A stretch of DNA of 64,000 bases, taken from positions 2,232,001 through 2,296,000 of the forward strand of contig NZ_AP012541.1 of the NCBI RefSeq assembly GCF_000829035.1. Reading direction: 5' to 3'. The notes under the pieces were generated by a model. It was not told the origin of the DNA and did no database searches. It worked only from the letters and a program-made list of their open reading frames with translations. Position numbers and translations under genes: made by a program. The stretch comes from Lacticaseibacillus paracasei subsp. paracasei (GTDB taxonomy: Bacteria; Bacillota; Bacilli; Lactobacillales; Lactobacillaceae). Positions 34,084 through 41,977 of the stretch are shown here, piece by piece (position 1 is the first letter of the stretch; each line of letters starts with the position of its first letter).

Positions 34084-34620
34084 CTAGCGCAAGGCCGGGA
34101 TCACAGCTGTCAATTGTTGAACAACCAACACACTGAGCGCCATCTTGAGCAAGTCACCAGGAATATAAATCAAAACACTCGCAAGCGCTGGGACAAAGCC
34201 CAAACTGGTAGTCGCAGCTAACCACGCGGCACCCAGAAATTCCGTCAAAAGAACCGCACCAAATGTCATACCCAGTACTTTGGTTAACCAAAAATCAGGT
34301 TTCAGATAGTGCGTTATGGCCGCATATGCTATCGGTGTCAACAACCAGCCGTACATGAAACCAGCAGTCGGTCCTAAGAAAATAGCAATACCGCCTCGAC
34401 CGCCTGTCAATACTGGCAAGCCTAATGCTGCCAATGCCAATAACATACCAATTGTGATCGTTGCTGGCCGCGTTGGTAACAACATTGCAACCAACATAAC
34501 ACCCATGTTCTGCAAGACAATCGGCACACCAAGAAAGCCAACAGTGATCGGTGGCGCAAAGGCCAAGCCAATCAAAACTGCCAACAATAGTCCCATCCGT
34601 GTCAAAGTTTTTGTTTGCAT
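34084..34620 (-). CDS. bioY: BioY biotin transporter (ECF S component)
   Basis: 178 residues with six membrane helices. The BioY signature GGRGGIAIFLGPTAGFMYGW and the N-terminal ITVGFLGVPIVLQNMGV are intact. It binds biotin with high affinity and works with the shared energising module EcfAA'T, encoded elsewhere. Many lactobacilli are biotin auxotrophs, so this would be a main uptake route. Monocistronic. No biotin-repressor operator could be recognised upstream. Confidence 0.96.
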   Translation of the reverse strand: MQTKTLTRMGLLLAVLIGLAFAPPITVGFLGVPIVLQNMGVMLVAMLLPTRPATITIGMLLALAALGLPVLTGGRGGIAIFLGPTAGFMYGWLLTPIAYAAITHYLKPDFWLTKVLGMTFGAVLLTEFLGAAWLAATTSLGFVPALASVLIYIPGDLLKMALSVLVVQQLTAVIPALR

Positions 34621-34758
34621 GAAGTCACCATTCCCATCTTATGTTTCACTTAGGATACCATATCGTGACGCCATGCAGTACCAAAAATCGTTCAGGGCAT
34701 GTCTCTTTTGTGTTCTTTTGCCGAAAAATCGCCTTTTTGTGGCTAAAATACCCGATTG

Positions 34759-35163
34759 TTACTTTTCTTCGGTCAATTTACCTTCATAAGCCAGTTTCTC
34801 GTTTTCGTAGCCCAGCATGTGATCTTCAAAATGATCAATTTTATAGTCTAGGTAGCGAAGGGTCTTGTTAATATTATCGCGCCGTTCAATCAAAGCATCG
34901 CGTTGTTCAATAAACAAAGACTTTCGGGCTGCAATTGTTTGATCGCCTTCCCGTAAAAGCTTAACAAACTCGGAAAGCGATTCAATCGACATCCCAGCCT
35001 TACGCAGAACCATGATGTAATAAACCCAGTTGACCGCATGTTCATCGTAGTCACGATAACCACTCTGATTCCGTTGAATTTCAGGCAATAACCCAATTCT
35101 TTCCCAGTAACGCAATGTATCCTTTGTCAGATTAAACTTTTTACTAACTTCATCAATTGTCAC
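34759..35163 (-). CDS. MerR-family regulator
   Basis: 134 residues. The winged-helix N-terminus (TIDEVSKKFNLTKDTLRYWERIGLLPEIQRNQSGYRDY, shown here in part) is followed by a dimerising coiled coil (about 75-120). No cysteine-based metal site or large ligand domain, so it belongs with small aldehyde/redox-type MerR proteins such as AdhR. It lies downstream of flavodoxin, alcohol dehydrogenase and NAD(P)-binding genes on the same strand and may control them. The operator is not identified. Confidence 0.9.
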   Translation of the reverse strand: MTIDEVSKKFNLTKDTLRYWERIGLLPEIQRNQSGYRDYDEHAVNWVYYIMVLRKAGMSIESLSEFVKLLREGDQTIAARKSLFIEQRDALIERRDNINKTLRYLDYKIDHFEDHMLGYENEKLAYEGKLTEEK

Positions 35164-35378
35164 GCTTATCGCTCCTTCAACAGTCTCAGCAGATCAACGA
35201 CATGATTATCTGGCATTCACCCGCAAACTAAGTTCAGTGGTCTAATACCGATCACAACGGATTTTTGACTCAGATAGTCAAATGATCCTTTGCATGATGT
35301 GACTCACCATGAGCTCCAATTAATACCTGATAAACCTTTGTCCAAGCATCTCAAAATTTTTAGCACACCAAGACGTTT

Positions 35379-35852
35379 CTACAACGTTGTCAGCCATGCA
35401 GAGATTTCGGCCTTCTTTTGGGCGACATTATCACCCGCCATACCAAATCCTTGTTTGACTTGCAGTTGCCCAGCTGCCTGTTTAAACGCCTGTTCATAGG
35501 CGCCGGGTGTGCCAGCATCGGTATAAAAAGGCCTGAATACAGCTCGACTGCCTTGCACCTGTTTTAGAAAACTCAAAACTGGTGTTGATGGCGCTGCCGA
35601 CCAAACCGGACCACCAACCAAGATCGTTTCATAACCGGTCAGATCAGGAATAACCGTTGTCAGATGCGGTAAATTTCCGGACGCTACTTGGTGTTTTGCC
35701 CGACCAGAGGTGTCATACATATCTGACGAAAAAGTTTGCTCAGGAACACGTAGAGCTAACAGGTCTGCATCTGTCGCCTGTTGTAAATATTTCGCCAATG
35801 TAGCAGTATGCCCTGACCATGAATAATACACAATCAGTACTTTACTTGCCAT
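35379..35852 (-). CDS. Flavodoxin-like protein
   Basis: 157 residues. The N-terminal FMN phosphate loop YYSWSGHTATLA, a central VGGPVWSAAPSTPVLSFL and a third loop TDAGTPGAYEQAF fit the long-loop flavodoxin_4 group. It is a one- or two-electron carrier or small NADPH-linked reductase in the cytoplasm. It starts 11 bases after the alcohol dehydrogenase gene, so the two are cotranscribed. Precise partner unknown. Confidence 0.9.
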   Translation of the reverse strand: MASKVLIVYYSWSGHTATLAKYLQQATDADLLALRVPEQTFSSDMYDTSGRAKHQVASGNLPHLTTVIPDLTGYETILVGGPVWSAAPSTPVLSFLKQVQGSRAVFRPFYTDAGTPGAYEQAFKQAAGQLQVKQGFGMAGDNVAQKKAEISAWLTTL

Positions 35853-35863
35853 GACAGTCTCCT

Positions 35864-36904
35864 TTAACCTTCAACCACGATTAGTGACTTAATGGCCTTC
35901 CGCTGATCCATCGCATCATAAGCGTCTTGAATATGTTCAAGATCAAAGCGTTGCGTGAAGACTTTGCCTGGGTGAATCTCGACATTCAAGACGGCTTTGA
36001 GTAGCAATTGTTTGTCATCTGTCGTGACCGAAGCGATCCCCCCACGCAGACCAATATTTCGCCAGAACAGATTATTCGTGTTCATCTCTGGCTTTTGAGG
36101 TACGCCGACACGACCCACAACTGCGCCTGGACGACCTACTTTAGTGGCAGTTTCCACTGACTGTTCAGTGCCAACACATTCAAGCACAGCATCAGCACCT
36201 GCGCCGTTCGTCATTGCTAAGACTTTCTGAACCGCTTCATCCCCACGTTCGGGTACAATATCAGTTGCGCCAAAAGCAATCGCCATTTTTTGCCGGTCTT
36301 CATGCCGACTCATCGCAATGATGCGCTTAGCACCGCGTAACTTGGCAGCAATGACGCCGCAAAGGCCAACTGCCCCGTCGCCCATGACAACAACTGTATC
36401 GCCTTGTTTAACCTCGGCGCTTGCAGCAGCATGATAACCTGTCGCCATGACATCAGCCAGTGTGACAAATGAATTCAACATCTCATCTGAATAATCGCTC
36501 GGCTGACCCGGAATTTTAACCAAGGCCCAGTTTGCATTCGTGAAACGTAAATACTGCCCCTGATAGCCACCATTGCCGCCTGCTTCCTGATTCATGCAAT
36601 CACCATCAAAACCGGCAAGACAAGCCGCACAGTGACCGCAACCATGTGTAAACGGCGCAATGACAAAATCACCGACATGAATATCATGAACTTCAGCACC
36701 GACTTCTTCCACAATGCCAATCGCCTCATGACCAACAAGACTATTAGCGTCTCGATGTGAGATGCCGCGGAACCACCATAAGTCTGATCCGCACACACTG
36801 GCTCGAACAATCTTGATGATTGCATCAGTTGGCTTTTGAAGCTGCGGTCTTGGTACATCTTGTGTTTCGACTTTACCTGGTCCTAAAAAAAAAGCTGCTT
36901 TCAT
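35864..36904 (-). CDS. Zinc-dependent alcohol dehydrogenase (MDR family)
   Basis: 346 residues. Catalytic zinc ligands are seen as Cys38 (SVCGSDLWW) and GHEAIGIVEEVG. The structural zinc site is complete (GCGHCAACLAGFDGDC). The Rossmann motif VVMGDGAVGLCGV binds NAD(P). Substrate cannot be named; neighbours suggest detoxification of aldehydes or quinones. Start ATG preceded by AGGAGG. Upstream lies a palindromic repeat and the NAD(P)-binding protein gene; downstream, flavodoxin. Confidence 0.93.
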   Translation of the reverse strand: MKAAFFLGPGKVETQDVPRPQLQKPTDAIIKIVRASVCGSDLWWFRGISHRDANSLVGHEAIGIVEEVGAEVHDIHVGDFVIAPFTHGCGHCAACLAGFDGDCMNQEAGGNGGYQGQYLRFTNANWALVKIPGQPSDYSDEMLNSFVTLADVMATGYHAAASAEVKQGDTVVVMGDGAVGLCGVIAAKLRGAKRIIAMSRHEDRQKMAIAFGATDIVPERGDEAVQKVLAMTNGAGADAVLECVGTEQSVETATKVGRPGAVVGRVGVPQKPEMNTNNLFWRNIGLRGGIASVTTDDKQLLLKAVLNVEIHPGKVFTQRFDLEHIQDAYDAMDQRKAIKSLIVVEG

Positions 36905-36922
36905 TTGAAATACCTCCTAAAT

Positions 36923-37042
36923 GTGAGCACGAGCCAGCACGATTACCAACCGGCGTGTAAGTGACCTTGGGCGCGATAATCGCACTTTGACCATTACAAC
37001 CAAGGTCCTTACACACAGATTGCTGCGCTGGCGAGCGCGTTA
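36923..37042 (+). repeat. Palindromic repeat family 1 copy upstream of alcohol dehydrogenase
   Basis: Outer arms gagcacgagccagcac and gcgctggcgagcgcg, inner gtgtaag/cttacac and ccttgg/ccaagg. Its central stem has decayed (cgataatcgcac...gaccattac). It begins 19 bases upstream of the ADH start. Confidence 0.8.
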
Positions 37043-37062
37043 TCGTGAGCGCTTTTCCCCAG

Positions 37063-37716
37063 TTAATAAACCGGTCGATCTGATCCGGCCGTATCAGGAT
37101 CGGCAATCCCGACACTGTCTTTTTTCAAATAATCAGGATCCGCAATGATCTTAAGCACCACGTCGGCCACACTCTTGCGTGAACCCGAAACTCCGACATA
37201 AGTTTCATCTTTATGCGTCAGTTGATACTTAACGTCACGATCATTTAGCCAAGGTAGGCGTAAGGTTGTGTAGTCGAGACCCGACTGTTCAAGAAGTTGA
37301 TCTGACTTCAGAGCTGATGGTAACCCATTGCCGATAGTCGCCTTGTTCCACTTGCCAAAGGCGCCTGGAACTTCGTTATAGATCCCGAGAACATTCGTAT
37401 AAATCACCCGCTGCACGTGACCAGCCTTCATCCCCGCAATGACATTTTGTGTTTGTTGGCTGCCTTTGCTATGATCAACCACGCCGACAAATACAAGATC
37501 CTGGTCAACCATTGCTTTTTTGACATCATCCAACCGATCAAGACTGCCCTCAACCAGTGTGACCCGCGGATTTTTCGCCAACTGGGCCAAGCGTGATTGA
37601 TGGCGTAAGAACAAGGTTAAATGTACATTGGCGAATTGATCATCGTTGAGAATTTGATTTTCAATCAGTCGTGAGATCTGGCCGTTTGCAGCCATTATCA
37701 AAATATTCTTTATCAA
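37063..37716 (-). CDS. NAD(P)-binding (NmrA/SDR-like) protein
   Basis: 217 residues. Atypical SDR: the N-terminal nucleotide loop NILIMAANGQISRLI, a strand 3-4 region VTLVEGSLDRLDDVKKA, and FVGVVDHSKGSQQTQNVIAG. The classical Tyr-x3-Lys catalytic pair is not evident, which fits the NAD(P)H-binding regulatory or isomerase-like group. It is the first gene of the ADH-flavodoxin-MerR cluster. Function unknown. Confidence 0.85.
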   Translation of the reverse strand: MIKNILIMAANGQISRLIENQILNDDQFANVHLTLFLRHQSRLAQLAKNPRVTLVEGSLDRLDDVKKAMVDQDLVFVGVVDHSKGSQQTQNVIAGMKAGHVQRVIYTNVLGIYNEVPGAFGKWNKATIGNGLPSALKSDQLLEQSGLDYTTLRLPWLNDRDVKYQLTHKDETYVGVSGSRKSVADVVLKIIADPDYLKKDSVGIADPDTAGSDRPVY

Positions 37717-37941
37717 AACATCGCCTCCATGTAGATGTGCATCGCTTGCTTGAGTTTTCCCCGTAAACTGATATCGCAGTCATCACTGCCGATTCAGCTA
37801 TAGGGGGATCACCCCAGTCAAGAAAAACGTTATCTGTATCTAATTCGTTTATGGCTGAATCAATAAAGATGCCATTATCGTGGACAAGTTGCGTTATCTA
37901 AACCTTACTTCTTACGACCAAAGGCTATATTAAACCTTTGT
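37717..37941. other. Spacer upstream of the NAD(P)-binding gene
   Basis: 225 bases without a gene. It contains the dyad AGTTT-N7-AAACT at about 37754-37770, about 40-55 bases upstream of the start. This might be a regulator site, but no MerR-type promoter with long spacer is obvious. Nothing else is seen. Confidence 0.3.
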
Positions 37942-38193
37942 GTGCACTCCAATGCAACCACAATCATCATCATTATTTCGCTAATGAATGTGTTGTTGTC
38001 GCTCAATTTACGCAAACTCAATCCAGAGGCTAACTTTGGCCTGTTGTATGCCACACCTACCGTAATCGTCGCCCTTGATTTATTGCTCAAGCTAGTCGGT
38101 CTCCTTGTTTCTGTGACCATTTTCCCAGCCGCAATGGTGCTGTCAATCTTATTGGCCAGCCTTCTATTGATTTTCTTTCCAAAATCAGCATGA
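37942..38193 (+). CDS. Possible small membrane protein or remnant
   Basis: An 83-codon frame from a GTG with no ribosome site. The product is very hydrophobic, with two or three helices (TIIIIISLMNVLLSL; TVIVALDLLLKLVGLLVSV; MVLSILLASLLLIFF). The membrane-protein pattern argues against chance, while the missing start signals argue for a degraded gene that has lost its beginning. An overlapping minus-strand frame of 98 codons looks non-coding. Confidence 0.35.
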   Translation: MHSNATTIIIIISLMNVLLSLNLRKLNPEANFGLLYATPTVIVALDLLLKLVGLLVSVTIFPAAMVLSILLASLLLIFFPKSA

Positions 38194-38227
38194 AACAACA
38201 TGGCAATTTATGAAAATTTGCAAAAAA

Positions 38228-38257
38228 ATAGCTGTGAACGAAATTTCGTTCACAGCT
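38228..38257 (-). terminator. Terminator of tRNA-Asn, a perfect 28-bp palindrome
   Basis: AGCTGTGAACGAAA / TTTCGTTCACAGCT (38230-38257) with ATTTTTTTG following on the minus strand, six bases after the tRNA 3' end. Confidence 0.85.
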
Positions 38258-38263
38258 TTCGAC

Positions 38264-38334
38264 TGCCCAGGCTGGATTCGAACCAGCGACCCTTTGATTA
38301 ACAGTCAAGCATTCTACCACTGAACTACTGGGCA
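38264..38334 (-). tRNA. tRNA-Asn (anticodon GTT)
   Basis: A 71-nt cloverleaf: acceptor TGCCCAG / CTGGGCA, D arm GTTC...GAAT, anticodon loop CTGTTAA, T arm GCTGG TTCGAAT CCAGC. CCA is not encoded. The anticodon stem has a C-A mismatch at its base. Asn tRNAs carry queuosine at the first anticodon base, made by the pathway that includes QueG. Confidence 0.95.
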
Positions 38335-38564
38335 ATGAGTATGTATAGTATATTCTCATGTTTCTTAGAAAAATGCAATATTTTTCGTCTTTCTTTTTTG
38401 CCATTTCCCTTTAAAAATTTAAAAATAGTTTTGACGTGCGCAGTATGACCACAAAAACGCTGACGGTCTTTGGTTATCGCTCGATGAACCTGCATAGTGC
38501 CCGTGAAATGGCCGCACGCTGACAAGCAGTTTCATCTATAATAAAGGTGAAAGGTCGTGAACCT

Positions 38565-39125
38565 ATGGATGCTCCTTACCCGAATATGCAAGATCTGCCT
38601 GATTTGCCGTCTGAATCCGGCAACGATCAACCAATATGGAAAGCACTTGCCAAAAAAATACCCTCAGTTGCTGATCGTCGTGTTCTCGTCATTCATTGCG
38701 GCGATGGTTGGTTTTGTCGTCATGCCCTCAACGGCGGTGCCACCGCGGTTCTCGGTATTGACACCGATGCGGTTGCCATTCAAGATGCCCGCGCTGTTGC
38801 CAGCTCCGATCGCTTACGTTATCGCATCATGCCGGATAAATGGCTAAAACTGTTAACTGGACCATATGATCTCATCGTCGGCTCATTTGATCAATCACCA
38901 GAGGAGCTACGTGCCATGACTCATGTTTTAAGTGCGCTGCTTAGTCCTAAAGGCCAACTTATCGCCGCTGTTGCACCATCAAAGCAGCCCATTGGCGATG
39001 ATCTCGCAGTTGATGAACTGATCAGCTCACAACTTGTGATCAATCGTTGGTACCAAGTGACGGATAAGCGGCTCACCCAAACGGAACAATTATATCTGTT
39101 GCTTAGCTCGCGGGTTTCGCACTGA
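38565..39125 (+). CDS. SAM-dependent methyltransferase-like protein
   Basis: 186 residues from the ATG at 38565 with AAAGGT nine bases upstream; a GTG at 38547 is also in frame. A class I Rossmann fold is indicated by VLVIHCGDGWFCRHAL (motif I with GDG), LGIDTD (motif II acidic residue) and YDLIVGSF (motif IV). The substrate motif is not recognisable and the C-terminal part is short, so it may be a small-molecule methyltransferase or a degenerate relative. A TATAAT precedes it at about 38535. Confidence 0.78.
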   Translation: MDAPYPNMQDLPDLPSESGNDQPIWKALAKKIPSVADRRVLVIHCGDGWFCRHALNGGATAVLGIDTDAVAIQDARAVASSDRLRYRIMPDKWLKLLTGPYDLIVGSFDQSPEELRAMTHVLSALLSPKGQLIAAVAPSKQPIGDDLAVDELISSQLVINRWYQVTDKRLTQTEQLYLLLSSRVSH

Positions 39126-39173
39126 CATCTCAAGGTGAGCAACGGTCATTGACCACTACAATTAAAATGAGCA

Positions 39174-39208
39174 CAAAAAAAGCCGAAGCACTTGCTCCGA
39201 CTTTTTTG
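39174..39208 (-). terminator. Terminator of the secreted SH3/3D protein gene
   Basis: Minus-strand AGTCGGAGC / GCTTCGGCT with G-U pairs, followed by TTTTTTTG. T run also on the plus strand, so possibly bidirectional with the methyltransferase gene. Confidence 0.8.
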
Positions 39209-39222
39209 ATGCATTCATTTAA

Positions 39223-40242
39223 TTACTGAAGTACTTCAACGGTTGCGGACAAGATCCCTGCTGCAGGAATCTGGCCACTCGGCATTGCAACATCTAACTG
39301 ATTAGGATTGCCTGCAGCAAAACTACCAGTATCATTAACTGTCCGAGTCAATGTTTGACCATTGGACATGGTGATACGTAATACGGTGCCTTTAGGGAAG
39401 ACGCTCAAGTTAGCAGCAACGCCACTGTAGCCCATGTTGCTACCTAGAACAGCCGGATCATAGAAGCTGATCTTGAAGGTGCCTTTGTTAGTTGCACTTT
39501 GGGTTGGTTGTGACGTCTGAGTTGTCTGAGCAACTGGTTGGCTAACCGCCTGCTGTTGTACTTGTTGTTGCTGCTTTTGTTGCGCAGCTGCCTGCTGAGC
39601 CTGTTGCTGCTGAACTTGTTGCTGTTGTGCTTGCTGAGCTTGTTGCGCCTGTTCAGCAGCCTGTTGTTGTGCTTGCTGGTTAGCGGCCGATTCAGCAGCA
39701 GCTTGAACTGACGCAGCTGATTCAGCGGCAGCACTTTCAGCGGCGCTTTGCGCTGCTGCGGACGCAGCGGCACTCTGAGCAGCAGCGCTTGATGCTGCTT
39801 GCGCATTAGCTGACGCAGTTGCGGCCTGAGCAGCTTGTTCGGCTGGTGACGTTGTTTGAGTCGGTGCGGCAGCCGCATCAGCCTTTTTCGTCAATGGTGC
39901 CAACTGCTGCAAAGTATTAATACTCAGATAGCGTTCTGGAATCCAGCCGTGGTCTTCAGTTTCATACCAAATTTCTGCGAAGACTTTTTTACTATTCACA
40001 AATTTAACGTGTTCACCAGTTGTCACATAACGCTTAACTTGTTGACCCGCTGTCGGTGAGTTCCAAACAGTCGTAGCACCACCGTTGTAGGTAACATCAG
40101 CTTCGGTTTTGTCGCTAGCTGGTGCACTGACGGTCGCGGTTTCAGTATTCTTCGTAGCAGCGCTGACGTGACTTGGCTTGGACAATGCCACGGCAGACAG
40201 TGCAACTGCTGAGAATAATACTGTACTTAAAAGCTTTTTCAT
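39223..40242 (-). CDS. Secreted cell-wall protein: SH3-like domain, Ala/Gln-rich linker, 3D/RlpA-like domain
   Basis: 339 residues from the ATG at 40242 (AGGAGG upstream); a longer frame lacks a ribosome site. A signal peptide (MKKLLSTVLFSAVALSAVAL) ends near VSAA. Residues about 50-110 form a bacterial SH3-like domain (TTVWNSPTAGQQV...YVTTGEHVKFV...WIPERYLS). Then follow about 130 residues of low-complexity Ala/Ser and Gln repeats. The last 85 residues (FKISFYDPAVLGSNMGYSGV...VNDTGSF...LDVAMPS) resemble a double-psi beta-barrel (3D/RlpA) domain. Its VNDTGSF/LDVAMPS pair fits the acidic active-site pattern of lytic transglycosylase-like proteins. It probably acts on or binds peptidoglycan outside the cell. 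Confidence 0.85.
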   Translation of the reverse strand: MKKLLSTVLFSAVALSAVALSKPSHVSAATKNTETATVSAPASDKTEADVTYNGGATTVWNSPTAGQQVKRYVTTGEHVKFVNSKKVFAEIWYETEDHGWIPERYLSINTLQQLAPLTKKADAAAAPTQTTSPAEQAAQAATASANAQAASSAAAQSAAASAAAQSAAESAAAESAASVQAAAESAANQQAQQQAAEQAQQAQQAQQQQVQQQQAQQAAAQQKQQQQVQQQAVSQPVAQTTQTSQPTQSATNKGTFKISFYDPAVLGSNMGYSGVAANLSVFPKGTVLRITMSNGQTLTRTVNDTGSFAAGNPNQLDVAMPSGQIPAAGILSATVEVLQ

Positions 40243-40415
40243 GTTCGTATTCCTCCTGGGTTTGTGTGGTGATTTAACTAACTGAGACTTAGTATAGCTA
40301 TCCAGTGTTACGAACATGTATTCTGTGTGTTGCGATTGGGTTAAGTTCTATGACAAAAGATTACATTAGATGACATCCTTAACAAACTGACACTGCCTTT
40401 TTGTTAAACCAAACT

Positions 40416-40447
40416 AAAACGGCATCTCTGTCAAACAGATGCCGTTT
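40416..40447 (-). terminator. Terminator of the amidotransferase operon
   Basis: AAAACGGCATCT / AGATGCCGTTT stem six bases past the stop, with TTTTAG on the minus strand. Confidence 0.75.
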
Positions 40448-40452
40448 CACTT

Positions 40453-41073
40453 CTATAGGAAGAGTCGATCCAATGTTGCTGCCAAAACCTGATGTCCGTG
40501 ATCCAGTATCCCCAGATTGACAGGGCCTTGCGGTTTGCCTGCTGCCGCACCAATTTCAGCAATCATGTCTGGGGTCACTTCCAGATGGAACTGGAAGCCA
40601 ACGATATGGTCATGATAAGCGAAGCCTTGCAGCGCATGCTCATTTTCGTAAAGTAATGTACTTCCTGGTAAGCGGCTCATCGCTTCCCCATGCCAGTGGA
40701 AAACATTGAGTAACGTGCCATCGGTACCGCGCACGGTGCCGATGCCTTCTTCTGGTTGCGGCATTCGATAAACATTGGCACCAAATGCTTTGGTAATCTG
40801 CTGGGCACCTAGACAAATCCCCAACACCGGGCGGCCCAATTTATTGAGGCTGCGGATCAAAATTCGTTCTGCGGCGAGCCAATCAAAGTCATCATTGACG
40901 CTCATGGGTCCACCTAGCAAAATCAACCCATCCATCTCTGCTGGGTTCAGTTGTGCAATTGGATCCCCTTGATCAGGGCGGTAAGTGACCATGTCAACTT
41001 GCTTGTCTGCGGCCCAGTCTTTAATTGTGCCAAGATCCTCTGTATCAGTATGCTGCATGACTGTCAGCTTCAT
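40453..41073 (-). CDS. Class I glutamine amidotransferase
   Basis: 206 residues. The nucleophile elbow is GICLGAQQI. The oxyanion region is LILLGGPMSVND. The catalytic His is in FQFHLEVTPD, with the Glu two residues on. As a stand-alone GATase domain it resembles the GMP-synthase-like family, which hydrolyses glutamine or gamma-glutamyl compounds. No synthase partner is adjacent. It starts 25 bases after the PARG-like gene and is likely coexpressed with it. Confidence 0.92.
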   Translation of the reverse strand: MKLTVMQHTDTEDLGTIKDWAADKQVDMVTYRPDQGDPIAQLNPAEMDGLILLGGPMSVNDDFDWLAAERILIRSLNKLGRPVLGICLGAQQITKAFGANVYRMPQPEEGIGTVRGTDGTLLNVFHWHGEAMSRLPGSTLLYENEHALQGFAYHDHIVGFQFHLEVTPDMIAEIGAAAGKPQGPVNLGILDHGHQVLAATLDRLFL

Positions 41074-41098
41074 GCTGTCGTGCTCCTTTCGTGGCCGC

Positions 41099-41842
41099 TT
41101 AATCTTGGCCTTTCAACGCTGCTGCAAATGGCTTGATTGTGGTCATTGCGGGATCATAAATCGCAAAGTAAACCCGCTTAAACGCCCCTTCAAATTCGGG
41201 CAATAATAACGCTTTTCGAAACAACTTGGCGACTGGTGCAACTGGATTGCCAAATACGCCGGTTCCAAACGCACCTAAAATGACCTGATCGACATCATGC
41301 GCCTTAAACGCCCGAAGCGTCTGCAGAATTTTAAACGCGATATCGTTCATGGCAGTTGCATCATCTAGCGTTGCATCAATTCGGCGATTAGGTGCTGCGA
41401 CGGTGACAATGTCGACATATTTGTCTGTTAATCGCCGCCCTTGATCATCGAAAAGCTGGCGAACATGTTCTGCATAGATCAACTTCTGACTAAAAAGCCC
41501 GCGATTTGGCTTGCGACGATTAAGCTCATAATAATCTGCCATGTGCTGCTCAAGGGCTGGAACCAAATAAGTCCCCTTGGCAATGGCTTCTTCCTGCGCA
41601 CGTGCGCCAACTGCAACCCCGCCGCCTGGATCGACCGGACTTGCAAAATTCATGACGCCGATTTTGCCCGTCAGTTCACTCATCAATTGGAAAACATCAA
41701 CATTACGCAAGGCAATTTGCGGCGGTTCTGTCCCTTTCGCTGGCGTTTGCGGCAATGGTTCGCTAATGACCTGTGTTTTGGGCATTTCTGGTCGTGCCTT
41801 AAATGCTGCCATTGTCTCTTGGTACATCTTGACTTGTTCCAT
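41099..41842 (-). CDS. TIGR02452-type PARG-like macrodomain protein
   Basis: 247 residues from the ATG at 41842 following AAGGTGG. The signature NFASPVDPGGGVAVGARAQEEA contains GGG-x(6)-QEE-type spacing, the catalytic motif of poly(ADP-ribose) glycohydrolases. LGAFGTGVFGNP supplies the second phosphate loop. Homologues with this motif hydrolyse ADP-ribose links or bind ADP-ribose. A role in removing ADP-ribosyl groups or degrading ADP-ribose is inferred. First gene of an operon with the glutamine amidotransferase. Confidence 0.88.
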   Translation of the reverse strand: MEQVKMYQETMAAFKARPEMPKTQVISEPLPQTPAKGTEPPQIALRNVDVFQLMSELTGKIGVMNFASPVDPGGGVAVGARAQEEAIAKGTYLVPALEQHMADYYELNRRKPNRGLFSQKLIYAEHVRQLFDDQGRRLTDKYVDIVTVAAPNRRIDATLDDATAMNDIAFKILQTLRAFKAHDVDQVILGAFGTGVFGNPVAPVAKLFRKALLLPEFEGAFKRVYFAIYDPAMTTIKPFAAALKGQD

Positions 41843-41977
41843 TCCTGCCACCTTCAATTAAATATTTTCGATTGACCCAAGCATAACATAGAAGCAAAGT
41901 GATGGAATTATCGGTCATCTTTGTCATTCAATGTTAAAATTAACTTTGTACGATACATGAAATGAGGAATGGAATAC

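Noticed and set aside
37905..38201. 98-codon minus-strand frame before the tRNA
   Set aside because: Basic, low-similarity composition with no ribosome site; overlaps a more protein-like plus-strand frame.
39444..39878. Arg/Gln/Leu-rich frame within the secreted SH3-3D gene
   Set aside because: Frame-shifted reading of the Ala/Gln repeat linker; no start signals.
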